DNA of 64,000 nucleotides from Saccoglossus kowalevskii (lineage: Eukaryota; Hemichordata; Enteropneusta; Harrimaniidae), in contig NW_003114461.1 in the NCBI RefSeq assembly GCF_000003605.2, positions 451,077-515,076 on the forward strand. The letters run 5' to 3'. Shown here piece after piece: positions 12,246 through 23,855 of the stretch. A program made the translations under genes and the position numbers. The notes below the pieces were generated by a model. That model ran no database searches. It was given only the letters and a program-made list of their open reading frames with translations, and was not told where the DNA came from. Each line of letters starts with the position of its first letter. The first letter of the stretch is position 1.

Positions 12246-15200
12246 ATGAGCATGACTGCAGCCAACAGAGTAGTATGCGGAATATTCTTGTTTATACCAT
12301 TTGTTTACTTGTACGTATTTCTTCAAAATGAACAATTCCGACATGAGCCATTGCCTTATATGAATGACGTGCCTTCATATATTGCGGGAAATGAACATGA
12401 TAGCGAGTCTACGAAATCGGATGACAATGAGTCCACAGAGATAGAATATCAGCGAGGGAAACAGCAGAAACACAATTACCCATCTATGGAAAATGTAAGT
12501 TACAAAACATACATGAGTACAAAGAATGCTTTATTTTCTACCCCGAGCGTATGTCTACCAAATTTAGGGTATTAAAATAGTATAGGTTTAGCTTACCGCC
12601 GCAAATTTATATCATCGTATCCAGGCACAATCCAAATTCTGCAAGATAAGATTACCCCGGCATTAAAACAAAAACAAGTTGGTTAAAATGAACACAAATC
12701 CTTATTCCCGTGCGATTTATTGGCCAATATACAAAATGTTAGTTGATAATGGTCGTCATGGGGACTTATTTTTCGACAAACAATGCCCCTTCGTCGGTTA
12801 CTACCGTAGTATCTGCATAGGTAGTAAAAATGTTGTAGAATATAAAACAATTAATACGCGCTATTATTAGAAGAATAGAACATACACGCACATCAAGTGT
12901 TTAATGACGAATCTTACTTTATCAGGAGTAGACTCTAATCCTGCCTGGAGACGTGTTCTGGTCATATCGAATAATTATCAAAGACTACGAATCTCTGCTA
13001 CAACTTTCCGTATTCTAGTGCATATAATAACAATCATTATTTAATTACACGGTCACACGCAACGTAATATTACCGTAATTGGTANNNNNNNNNNNNNNNN
13101 NNNNNNNNNNNNNNNNNNNNNNNNNNNNNNNNNNNNNNNNNNNNNNNNNNNNNNNNNNNNNNNNNNNNNNNNNNNNNNNNNNNNNNNNNNNNNNNNNNNN
13201 NNNNNNNNNNNNNNNNNNNNNNNNNNNNNNNNNNNNNNNNNNNNNNNNNNNNNNNNNNNNNNNNNNNNNNNNNNNNNNNNNNNNNNNNNNNNNNNNNNNN
13301 NNNNNNNNNNNNNNNNNNNNNNNNNNNNNNNNNNNNNNNNNNNNNNNNNNNNNNNNNNNNNNNNNNNNNNNNNNNNNNNNNNNNNNNNNNNNNNNNNNNN
13401 NNNNNNNNNNNNNNNNNNNNNNNNNNNNNNNNNNNNNNNNNNNNNNNNNNNNNNNNNNNNNNNNNNNNNNNNNNNNNNNNNNNNNNNNNNTTAATCTAAT
13501 TACATTTTAATACAATTATTTACATATATTTAATCACTCAATATATAAATATATTGTTCAGTAAAATGTGCATGTGTATGGTGAGTGGCGTTTGTATACA
13601 CTTTTGCTTTTGCAAGACCACAATGAGTTGCTCATTTGTATTTTTTTTTTTTGATTTCAGTCCACTTTTTCAACAGAATCTTGATATTATTTGGGGAAGT
13701 ATGTATCCTCAGTTACAAATGTGATTTTCAATTAATTTAAAGACTAACCTGAATCTATATCTGTTTTATTTTAATTATTATAAAGCATGTTATTGATGAT
13801 CAACGCTATATATTACCTGTCCACCGTGATCCAAATGGTCCAAACTGTCAATACCAGGCGTTCAGGGGCGCTATGAAATACGCAGTTTACGAAAATCGAA
13901 CTTTGGTCGAAATGTGGTTTCGAAGTCATCACACAGCAGGTCGTGGTTATTCTGGTCAAACAAGATTCATCAATGAGACATTTGATGTTGATAAAATTAA
14001 AGAAGTAACCAAATTGGTTTCAGTAGAAAGATTTCGTGATGCATGTAATGGAACAGTCGAGGATATATTGATGAAACCAAGTCTGAATAAGATGGATGAT
14101 TTCATTGATCAGTATCGTCGCCGGACAGCATCTTTTACTAAAGTATACAACATTAAACTTCCTGGCACGGAGGCAATACCGAGAACGGATGATGCAATAT
14201 TGGAGAGGTATGAATCTTCCCGGTTTGTGAGATGTTTGGCGATATTTGAACCAGATCGAATGACAAATGTTGAAGTGCCATTGGAAATTACTAAAAGAGT
14301 AGATAGCCATCTGCTGTGGACACCAGAAATAAGGACATTGGCAAATCAGATTTCAAAAAGAATATGTAACGGTGAGCCATACATTGCCTTACATTGGAGA
14401 AACAAAACGGGAGAAGTGTGAGTCGTATTTTCTTTTTAACTGTATCTACTTAGTTGAATCATCATTAAAAATTTGAAGAAGCATTATTGAAATACTATTA
14501 AGAGGATATGTTATAAATCAACATTTTTATGAATCTTTGTTTTGTATGGTCGTGGTTATATTTTCGTTAACAATGTTATGACAGTATTTATCTTACCTGT
14601 AAACGATTGAAAAGATCTACGTTTTTTTCCGCATTTGTGTTTTACAGTACCAAAAACAATGATACAAAAATACGGAATATCAATGTTACAGCCACTGTCC
14701 TGGCTTCAGATGTGAAGAAATACATGTATAGACGTAACCTATCCTGTATTTATGTCGCCTTTCCTCCATTTGCTGCGGTAAGTTCTAACATTTGTGCTTA
14801 TAGTTGTATGTAGTAATTTATGCAACTAATTTATCATTTGATCATCATCGATTCACGAAATTTATTTTTTTCAGAACATACATACAGTGAATGGTAATGA
14901 CGTTAATGACATGTAATTGATATATTTAGGTGAAATCTTATTACATATACATGCCAAGTTGTTAAAAACCCATTTTGTTCTCTGAGAACGTTGTTAATTT
15001 CATATAATAATGTCATGTGGTATCAGATGACACATGTCTCTCTAATTGTCATTTCAAACTGAATATAACCTATTAATCTCTGTCAGTGTCTAATTTCAAC
15101 ACGTAGTGTCGTGTCAGTCGTTTGTTTTGGATTAAGCGAAACGTTTATTGCGACCAAGGTAGTGGATCGGAAAGGTCTTATATAGGTTGATCTTAGGCTG

Positions 15201-15929
15201 CAATATGTATGTATATTACTGTTCAAATACTGGAACAACATTTGTTTGTATTATTGTTATAGTCAATGGTGCCTATTTTAAAGAAGGAAGGAGTTCCAAA
15301 TGTCGTCACAAGGGCAGATATAACAAGTGATACGTATCCAATCAAATTGCCGGAGAAAATTAGACTCGACAACTATTTCACAGCACTTTTGGAAGAGGAA
15401 ATATGTATACGTAAGTAAAATATGTTTCACCATACCTAAATAGATTCAAATTTCCATTGAGTTGTATATACAATAATTATTAATCAACGTGAACAGATAT
15501 TATTTGTTTTCACACAGATCAATAATGTCAGCATAGAATTGCTAGTTCTTTATTCTTGGCTTTCACTAGCACCTTATCATTGCCATGAAAACTCCATTTT
15601 AGGTTATTTGGATAAAGCCATGTTTTTGTATTACTGGGAAGCTTTGGCATATTTTTACGTCTGTGTACGTACACGTAATTTAAGATGGTAGTCATGAGGA
15701 TTAATATCAAAAATATCCTGAGAAAAATTTACTATGTTATTTTAACTAACCAAATCATGTCAATAGTTGTTCTGATAATTTATCAGGGTCTTACGTGTTT
15801 TTTGCTGGCTGCTCATCAATGTCAAACATGATCAAGCATCAACGAAGCGGAAACATGCGATCCATCAATCTATCACAGTTCATCAGTTGGAAATCCCCGG
15901 ATGTGAAGGTCAAAAGAAAGAGAAAATAG
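12246..15929 (+). CDS. O-fucosyltransferase-like type II membrane protein, copy A (five coding exons)
   Basis: Coding exons: 12246-12494, 13786-14417, 14648-14777, 15263-15410, 15787-15929, with phases 0, 2, 0, 1 matching copy C exactly. They give about 433 residues. Residues 9-27 form a signal-anchor, followed by an acidic polar stem. Exon 2 carries PNCQYQAFRGAMKYAVYENR, which resembles the GN-x-FGxxxxFAxxLNRT nucleotide-binding start of protein O-fucosyltransferases, and ends with ALHWRNKTGE, resembling the HxR motif (HWR at 286-288) whose Arg contacts GDP-fucose. Exon 5 has the Ser-rich SSMSN segment near the C-terminus seen in this superfamily. The likely role is fucose transfer in ER/Golgi; donor and substrate are inferred. 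An acceptor at 12236-12237 just before the ATG shows a 5' noncoding exon upstream. The 406-base gap in intron 1 could hide an additional exon. An AATAAA lies at 16051-16056. Confidence 0.8.
13085..13490. other. Assembly gap (406 N)
   Basis: A run of N inside intron 1 of gene A. Open frames spanning it are artefacts of the N run. Confidence 0.99.
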
Positions 15930-16050
15930 GAATGACTTTTTTTACGGAATTAATGATAATTAATCAACACTTAAATATTTGATAATGGAAGTATACATGA
16001 TATATTTTAAAATATGATTATCTGTGTTCTTTATTGATAAATTATAATAC

Positions 16051-16056
16051 AATAAA
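16051..16056 (+). terminator. Poly(A) signal of gene A
   Basis: AATAAA about 120 bases past the stop codon of the O-fucosyltransferase-like gene A. Confidence 0.5.
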
Positions 16057-19000
16057 CTATAATGACTGTCATTATTATTTGCGACAATCTAAAACAAAAC
16101 ACCTTTCTTATATCCCGTGCCCTTTATTGGCGGAGCGCAACTGTGACGTGAAAATGACGTATATGGGTAAAAGTATCATACGGTTCCCGATGTTTCACTG
16201 AAACCGACCATCTGTGTACAAATACAAATCCGTGTGTGTTCGTGTTGGAAAAAGCTGTACTACTGACCTCAGTTCAATTGAAAAGTTTGATTGGGCGCGG
16301 CAAGAAGCTGGATCCAACAAATAGCGTTCTTGTATCAACAACAACAGCAACAACAACAACGACTCTCATCAAAATTTAAACTAATAGATAGTGCCGTCTT
16401 ATATCACGTTATAGCTTAACTTAATCGTCTTCCCATATGTCTTTGCGCTTTACACAATGGTACTTTTTACAATACACATATGTAAATTCAAAGCAACTTT
16501 CAATGAATTAGAACTTCACACGCCAGAAATCATAACCTAGAAAATGCTTTCATCATCCAGTATTCTTTTATTAATATTTAATTTAACAATTAACTTTTTA
16601 TAATTAAGATGACAGCGATATGATAACAGTTATTCAGAATATGTACACCAGTTTGCAGTGTACTATATCATGATGTCTCGTTATGTCTGTCTTTTAATTA
16701 ATATGCCGCAATATGGCGCAAGTCAGAAACCTGCAAATAAAAAGACCCCGTGTTCATCCATCGTTGACGTCTGTATCATCTAGAGATTCGACCAGACTAC
16801 ATTATCAGGTAGGTTATGTTATTTGAAAACATATCTGTGCAAATGCGGTTGGCACATCTCACGTAATGAAAATAAATTCAGCATCTATTATCCGGCAACT
16901 CATTCTTCCTGGACAATAAAAGTAACTACCATGAGCTTCATTCAATCCCATTTTCCATTCTATAGTTGACACATAGAGCTGCACGCTCCCCTGCTAACAA
17001 CACTTGCGGCAATAGTTGCGTGGAGAAAGAAAATTTTAATCTATTTTCAATCAGTTTGTTAATTGCATGTTCGATACAAGTAGTCATTTCTATGAATTAT
17101 GACTGAGACTTTCACACGCAATCACTTTGTAAAGACTGGGTATCAATTTATGCGACACGATAATGATGTGCTGTGTCAGGTTGTCGACGATCATATACAA
17201 GGGACACGTATATGTAGAATAGACACATTGATGTACAATTTTTAATAATACTAATAATACTAATAATGTAGTGTTACAACTTATAATTAATTCAAGAACA
17301 ATCCTCACAAAGACAATTCTGTTTTGCGGGTAAAAAAAAAAATAATAATAATCACCACATCTCAATTGAAATAGATTAAATTTTTCCCCGTCTTCGCATG
17401 ACCGATATTAATTAAACACTAATATACATGTTTTGTCTACTAATTTCTGAAAAAACTGTACTGTTGTTTCCACGCTGTGTGGCTCGTTCAATCATCGTAA
17501 AGTGTGTTACATGTGATACTTTAATGTATTTAATGTTATTAATTTTTCTTCTTCTTAATCTGATATGCGTAACACCGTCGTTTTATTACTGGTCTGAGCC
17601 GTTAATGTATTTACATCGTTGGTGATAAATTTTTGATGACGTCAGATTTTCAAATGTCAGTATATTGTTGGTTTTGCTACAAACCTACCGACGATATCCC
17701 AATGTCTACCGGCTAGGAGAATCAGGTTTTAGTCATATTTGTACTTTGTGAGAACGAGTCTGGTTTTAAGTGACTGAAGAATGTCATATCGTTTTTGACA
17801 GAGCACTGCTTTTGCCAGAATCTCTCTGATAACACTGAATTTGTTACATCGCGTTGTTTTCGGTATGCGACGTATAACGTGTAAAATTGGGTTGGTTTTT
17901 ACAATTTGTAATTGCTGCATAGTATTTTTAATCAAATCAACTGAGCCAAACCATTGAATATTTGCAATCAGTTCTGTCCTCATATTAATAATGATGTTGG
18001 AGCGGGATCAGAAAAATCGCCTGTTACTGTGAATTGTAATTTTAGCGGTAATATCAATTTACATGAATAATTATACGACTATTAAGAATACACTACGATA
18101 TAATTGTCTTCTTCAGTTCAAGTACAGGGTCATCTATATTTTGACTTACCTTAAGGTTATGTCTACATGGGTATGTAACAGTATAAGTAAAGTGTCAACA
18201 AACATATCAGCGACAGTCAATGAAAGTTTGAACAAGGGGTTCCAAGAAGATAGTGATTCCTACATTACACCTGAAAAGTTAGATTTAATATAACACACAT
18301 GTGAAACGCTTATTTCTGAATATCCCTCTATAAGGACATTACTATACATTTCAACGCAGCTGAACTGTGTGCACACATTCATAACATTTTGGGGGGTTGA
18401 TACTTACAGCGCCAAAGATGTCACAACACGTTGTGTTCGATATAGGCCACACGCACGATATAAAACACGTGTAAAATGCATCGTTTGTTTAAACGAATAA
18501 TACAGCAATTTAGATCTAGTTGAGAATGAGAGAGTCCACAAACAGTGTTTTATTCTCTAACACCATTGGCGCGTTCATTGTTGCAAATAACACGGTAACG
18601 TAGATCGAGAATTCAACAGACGAGATAAGATGTCGGTGGTCAAAGGTCAATTTTATGAATATTTTCACTATCACTCCTTAACTAACAAGCTAAATCATTG
18701 AAAACATAGCCACTACATCGCGTATCATTATCTTGGCAGATAGTTCAATCATCTATTAACGTCTCGCCGACCTATTGACAAACCAATTGTTGTTAACAGA
18801 TTGTCGAAGGGGGTCATATTTTGGCGGGTAGTTTTGGGATATATATTTTGAAAACCCCAAATCACGTGTAAATATGTGAAAAATTGAGCCATAATTTAGT
18901 TTTTACACTGAACCCCTGACATCCTATTTTAGGCTTTTGCGCTTTTCAAAATTTTTCTGTCAAATGTATGGCTGTAAGCGAAATACTCACATAGTATTAA

Positions 19001-19107
19001 CTATGTAAAACTTATTTTAAATGTAAAACTTATTCGTACTATTGCAATTCGTCTTACGTAGTCTTATACATATATTAAATACGATTCTTTTATTCCGTCT
19101 AACACAG
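16057..19107. other. Intergenic between copies A and B, no intact gene seen
   Basis: It holds a CAA-type microsatellite at about 16335-16362, TAATAC repeats near 17240-17270 and an A/TAA run near 17331-17352. The open frame at 18063-18293 has a hydrophobic stretch followed by an N/S/T/E-rich stretch, which loosely recalls the tail-anchor-stem exon of the neighbouring family. It has no convincing donor, so I do not call it. Confidence 0.4.
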
Positions 19108-19580
19108 AGGAGATTGGTGGATACCAGTACACATTGCATTTTACTAGTACATCGTGATCCAAATAGCCCAAACTTTCAATACCAGGTGTTCAGGGATGCT
19201 ATGAAATAAGATATTAAAAGTTTGGTCAAAATGTGGTTTAGAAGTCACAATGCAGCAGGTACTGGTTATCATGATAAAAAAATAAATATATCATCATTTG
19301 ACCTTAATAAACATGGAAGACTATATATACCAATACAGGATTTGGTCTGTAAGGTTTACGACAGTTTACGGTATCAGAGAGCGACAGCAGTAACATGTTT
19401 GGCCATATTTGAACCAGATAGGCTAACAAAAGTGGATATTCCGGGGGACATTGAAAGAACTCTTGATAGCCATTTATTGCCGACCATGCAGATAAAGAAT
19501 TTAGCCGAACAGATATTAAAAAAAATATGTAATGGGGAACCATTTATTGCGCTGCATTGGAGAAACAAGATGAAATTCGT
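19108..19580 (+). pseudogene. Dead copy B: fragment of exon 2 of the O-fucosyltransferase-like family
   Basis: The fragment aligns with exon 2 of gene C (21205-21851) from the HRDPN region to the ALHWRNK region. It is decayed: the CQYQAF region has substitutions, the frame closes with TAA right after the AMK codons (about 19207), and two internal blocks are missing, including the FDV..VSVEEF..CNGTVEDIL stretch. The splice donor is altered. The last 190 bases remain very close to gene C, closer than to gene A, so B probably came from a C-like ancestor. No exon 1, 3, 4 or 5 is found beside it. Confidence 0.85.
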
Positions 19581-19789
19581 GAAAGTATATATTTCAGTAC
19601 ATACCAGCATATATTTTATTTGATGGTGATCACGTGACTGTCAAACGTCCAGGTACTTAATGTAAACGTACATTACAAGTCAACCAGTGAATCAAAGCGA
19701 CGGAGTGTGGGTGTATTTGATTCCTCACAATCTTCAGATGAGAATAAGTGGATCATTGAGCGTGCATAGTGGAATTGAACTCACATGTA

Positions 19790-20216
19790 AACAGATCTTT
19801 TCGATCTGCCATTGTTCAATTCTGTATCTATATGTGTCTCTGAGTTATCGTCAACGTAACGATTCTATGAATCAATTTATTCCAATGTTTATGAAATAAG
19901 TAACAATAAGACGGATAGATGTGACAGACGCTGCAGCGCTTATGTTCAAATGTTTATCGACATGTGAATAACATTAAATTTGTATTAGTGTTATTAAATC
20001 ACACCAATCTGTTGCATTGCAAAATATGTCAATGCAATAACCACCCATCATTATTCACATTATATGAATATATCAAAGACAGTTTACTCACCGTACAAGG
20101 TAGGTCTCAATTTGTTACCACTGTTACCAATTTGGTCAATTACAAAAAGAATGTGATGCACCATGCAAAAAATGTTCATTTCAAAACCAGTTAAAATATG
20201 TCATTAGCTGTCAGTT
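19790..20216 (+). repeat. Repeat R1, upstream of gene C (partner of R2)
   Basis: About 430 bp aligning with 34985-35428. Shared landmarks in order: GCCATTGTTCAATTCT, GTGTCTCTGAGTTAT, TTTAT(C)AATGTT, CATTATTCACATT.TATG, GTAGGT.TCAATTT, ACCATGCAA and TTTCAAACCAGT. It lies about 430 bases upstream of gene C, and its partner lies upstream of remnant D, so both were probably copied with the gene. Confidence 0.75.
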
Positions 20217-20650
20217 ATTTATAATATGAAGATTTCAAATAGTCCGAGCACGGCTCAGGTTGACAATAATAATATGGACACCACGTGTGTCCCCTAGGAT
20301 CCCGATCCAGGATGCAAAATCTCCTAATTTATAATTTGCTATTGCACTATACAAAGTTGTTTTGACTACAACCTATACTAAGCTCCCTCTGCGGCCACTG
20401 ACCAGGAAGCATTATATTGCAATCATTTTATTTCCCCGATGAACTTGGCTGGTTAGCAAGTATGAAATATAATATCTGAAATTTAAAATAGTACAGAATA
20501 CTGTATATAAATTTGTTCAAGTTTCCCAAACATTATATTAAGTTTTGTGACATTGTGACACGCTTTTTAACATATTTTCTTAGTCGACAATGGTATTAAC
20601 TTACAACATGAAAGGTTAACCATTTTCGAACACATTTTTTTTTTCAGTTT

Positions 20651-23378
20651 ATGACCATCAACATGATTACAAAAGACATAATTCTATACGGAGCATGCTT
20701 TCTAACAGTGTTCTGTTATATCGGCCTACTGACGCAGACTATACCACCAGTACCGTATGAATCGTTTGCAAGGCCGCCTTCTTTTGTGGGTGACAATGAC
20801 TTCGTGATTATTGACGCAAGAAATTATGTCGATGGTCAGTCGACAAAACCTTTACGAGAAGCAGTGAATGTAGAGTTATATATACCAACAAAAAGCAGTA
20901 CACGTGATTCAGTGGATAAATCAGTAAAATCTGAACACCCGGGAGATACGTCGAAGAGCCTTAATGGAGTTAGTATTACCCACGATAACACAACGCGGGT
21001 AAGACGGTCACTAGATATTCATGTCAATTCTAACAAAATATTCTACATGTCAATGAGTTATCGAGATTAGATTTTTTAGTTATGTATATCTTATTCATTT
21101 AAATGTTATATTTTATTGCTTATAACATAGAGACTCTTCCGTTTCATGACATGGTGTAATAATCTTTTATCATGAAATATGTTTATTTCTATTTTCTTTT
21201 TTAGAAAATTAAGAACGGCAGTTTGCCCTCGGTTAAACGTTACATTTTACCAATACACCGTGATCCAAATGGACCAAACTGTCAATACCAGGCGTTCAGG
21301 GGCGCTATGAAATACGCAGTTCACGAAAATCGAAGTTTGGTCGAAATGTGGTTTAGAAGCCACCATACGGCCGGTCCTGGTTATCGTGGTAGAACTAGAT
21401 TCGTCAACGAGACATTTGATGTTAATAAACTTGCAGAAATTGTCGATTTAGTCTCCGTAGAAGAGTTCCGGAAGATATGCAATGGAACGGTCGAAGACAT
21501 ATTGATGAAACCATGGCTTAGCAATATGAAAGAATACATATACCAATATAGGATTCGGATTGAAAAGTTTACTAAAGTTTACGGTATCACCCTTCCTGGC
21601 AAGGATGCCATACCGAGAACCGAGGACGCAGTACTAAAGAGGTATGAAGCTGCGAGAGCAGTAAAATGTTTGGCCATATTCGAACCAGATAGGCTAACAA
21701 AAGTGGATGTTCCGGAGGACATTGAGAGAACTGTTGATAGCCATTTATTGCGGACCATGGAGATAAGGAAATTAGCTGAACAGATATCAAATAGAATATG
21801 TAATGGGAAACCTTTTATTGCGTTGCATTGGAGAAACAAGACGGGAGAAACGTGAGTTAAATTGATGTATACGCCGATGTGTGTGGTTCATATTTATCTG
21901 TATACACACATGGCATTAAGAACTGAAACATTAAGAACGACGACTGTCGCAATATAATAATTGTTTATAGTTATAGCGCTTATCGTTGCGATGGCTTAAA
22001 TATATCAATTAGTAAATTGACGCATATGATTCTCAACACTAATGTTCGATCAAATATTAAACATAACCAGAATTAAGAGACTTGAGAAAGTCGCAAGTTC
22101 GTAGTTACAGTGTCTTGGTTAATACTCACAAATCCACCATCACGTATTTTATCTCATCATAATTTCTATTTTCAATATGCTATCCAGAACACAGAATAAT
22201 AACACGAAAATCAAGAATGTCAATAGCACAGCAGCTGTTCTTGCTTCAGATGTTAAAAAGTACATGACTACAAACAACATTTCATGTGTTTATGTAGCCT
22301 TTCCTCCGTTTGCCATGGTAAGTTCTACAATCATCAATTCCAATTTCGTTATCGAGTGCTTACTGTGAAACAAATATCCTGTTAGTTCATATTCTGCGTA
22401 TATAATTGTCACAATCTATTACAGGCTGTGTTGAATATTTTAAGAAAAGAAGGAGTTCCTAATGTGGTCACCAGGGCTGATATAACTAGTGAGTCATATC
22501 CAATCAAATTACCGGATAAGATGAGACTCGACAACTATTTCACTACACTGTTAGAAGAAGAAATATGTATACGTAAGACCATGTTTTTTATAGAACTTTC
22601 ACTCACTTGTTTGAAATATAAAGATACGATTATGACCAATAGCAGTTACCCTGGGTCATGTCCATATAGAATACTACGTTGGATTTGCATAATCTGAAAT
22701 ATTCCCAACTGTAAAAGTGTATTACGACTATGTTTCACATTACATGTACATAACACATGTTTGTTGATTTCAAGTAAATGTCATATATAACATTACGCAA
22801 AAATGCAACAGCAGCAAATGTCGCTAAGTGATTCTGATAGTACAATGTGACCCAGTAGTAGTTGTAACGACCATGCTACACACATTTAACATGCACATTT
22901 CTCACTACTATGAGGTTATTACGAGAATACCTCAAAGTATGCACGAAGACAGTACAGCGGAAGTATCGGAGGTCGATGCGACGGCACACTGTAACTTATG
23001 GCATTATGGCGACATATGTATAATAAATTATACTATAACGATCATATGTCGTACACTATCACAGCAAATTACAGACAACGCCCGCCGTGTGTAGAAATGT
23101 ATATATTGTACAAGCAATTACGTGCAGTGATCATAATCACAATAAGGAAAGCGCCCTCTTGCGCCCGAAATGGCAATTTTAAACGTATGTCTCAATCACT
23201 TTATCTATCGATTACCTCGTATTCCTTTGTTACAGGATCATCCGTCTTTCTGGCTGCTGCCTCATCGATGTCTAACATGATTCGGCACTCAAGAGAGGGA
23301 AGCGGGAAAACCGTTATCAGTGTATCCCGTTTCATTAGTTGGAAGTCCCCGGATGTCAATTTAAAACGAAGAAAGTAG
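20651..23378 (+). CDS. O-fucosyltransferase-like type II membrane protein, copy C (five coding exons)
   Basis: Coding exons: 20651-20998, 21205-21851, 22188-22317, 22425-22572, 23236-23378 (phases 0, 2, 0, 1), giving 471 residues. All borders are GT..AG, and the acceptor TTTTTTTCAG lies 3 bases before the ATG, implying a 5' noncoding exon. A signal-anchor lies at about 10-27, then an S/T/N-rich stem to about 125. The catalytic part includes PNCQYQAFRGAMKYAV, FVNETFDVNKL, VSVEEFRKICNG, CLAIFEPDR and FIALHWRNKTGE (HWR 324-326), and after exon 4 a SSMSNMIRHSREGSG segment. This pattern fits the GDP-fucose protein O-fucosyltransferase superfamily in divergent invertebrate form. The first step would be GDP-fucose use in the secretory pathway; the acceptor is unknown. 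Exon 1 is almost unrelated to that of copy A while exons 2-5 are close, so the stem evolves freely or was exchanged. No clear AATAAA was found within 300 bases downstream. Confidence 0.82.
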
Positions 23379-23855
23379 AAGACGCCTGTAATATAATTGT
23401 GGTGGACGATCTCGTATGGAACCATCGCGAGAGTATGTACGTCACTACGCCCAGTATATGACGCAGATTCTGCTGGATATAGTTATATCTGAGTTGTGGG
23501 GTTTGGCGCAAATTGGTTATCCAATGCTACCTTTACGTACTAGGTTTTCGGAATGCGACAGTGTAGGCATATGCGTTTCTATTGTGTATTTTACAGTTAG
23601 AGTGGCTGGAAAATTTGGTTTCCATTGTTTTATCAGTGAGGATTCTGAAGACATACCTTAGCTAAACAATTCATGCTTGAATGCCTATATTGATTATTAT
23701 ATTATAGTATAGCATTATCAATACCAGTGGATTTTATGACGTCATTGCAGCAGATTATTCGCGATAATGTATCCCATTATTGAGCATCAAGGCCCTGTGC
23801 CATAGATATGAATACAATGTTGTTTTCGAAAACGAATAAGGGAGAAACTATTCAA
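23379..23855. other. 3' flank of gene C
   Basis: No gene. From here to about 23700 the sequence is copied downstream of remnant D (about 40930-41250), with shared landmarks GGTTTTCGGA, GTAGGCATATGCGTT, GGTTTCCATT and GAGGATTCTGAAGACATA. Confidence 0.6.

Noticed and set aside
13079-13510. Long open frame across N bases (also 26317-27300 and 50608-51656)
   Set aside because: Openness comes from the assembly gaps; only short ends have real sequence.
18063-18293. Exon 1 of gene copy B
   Set aside because: A hydrophobic stretch and a polar stem are present, but no donor in the right phase is seen and no similarity to exon 1 of A or C.
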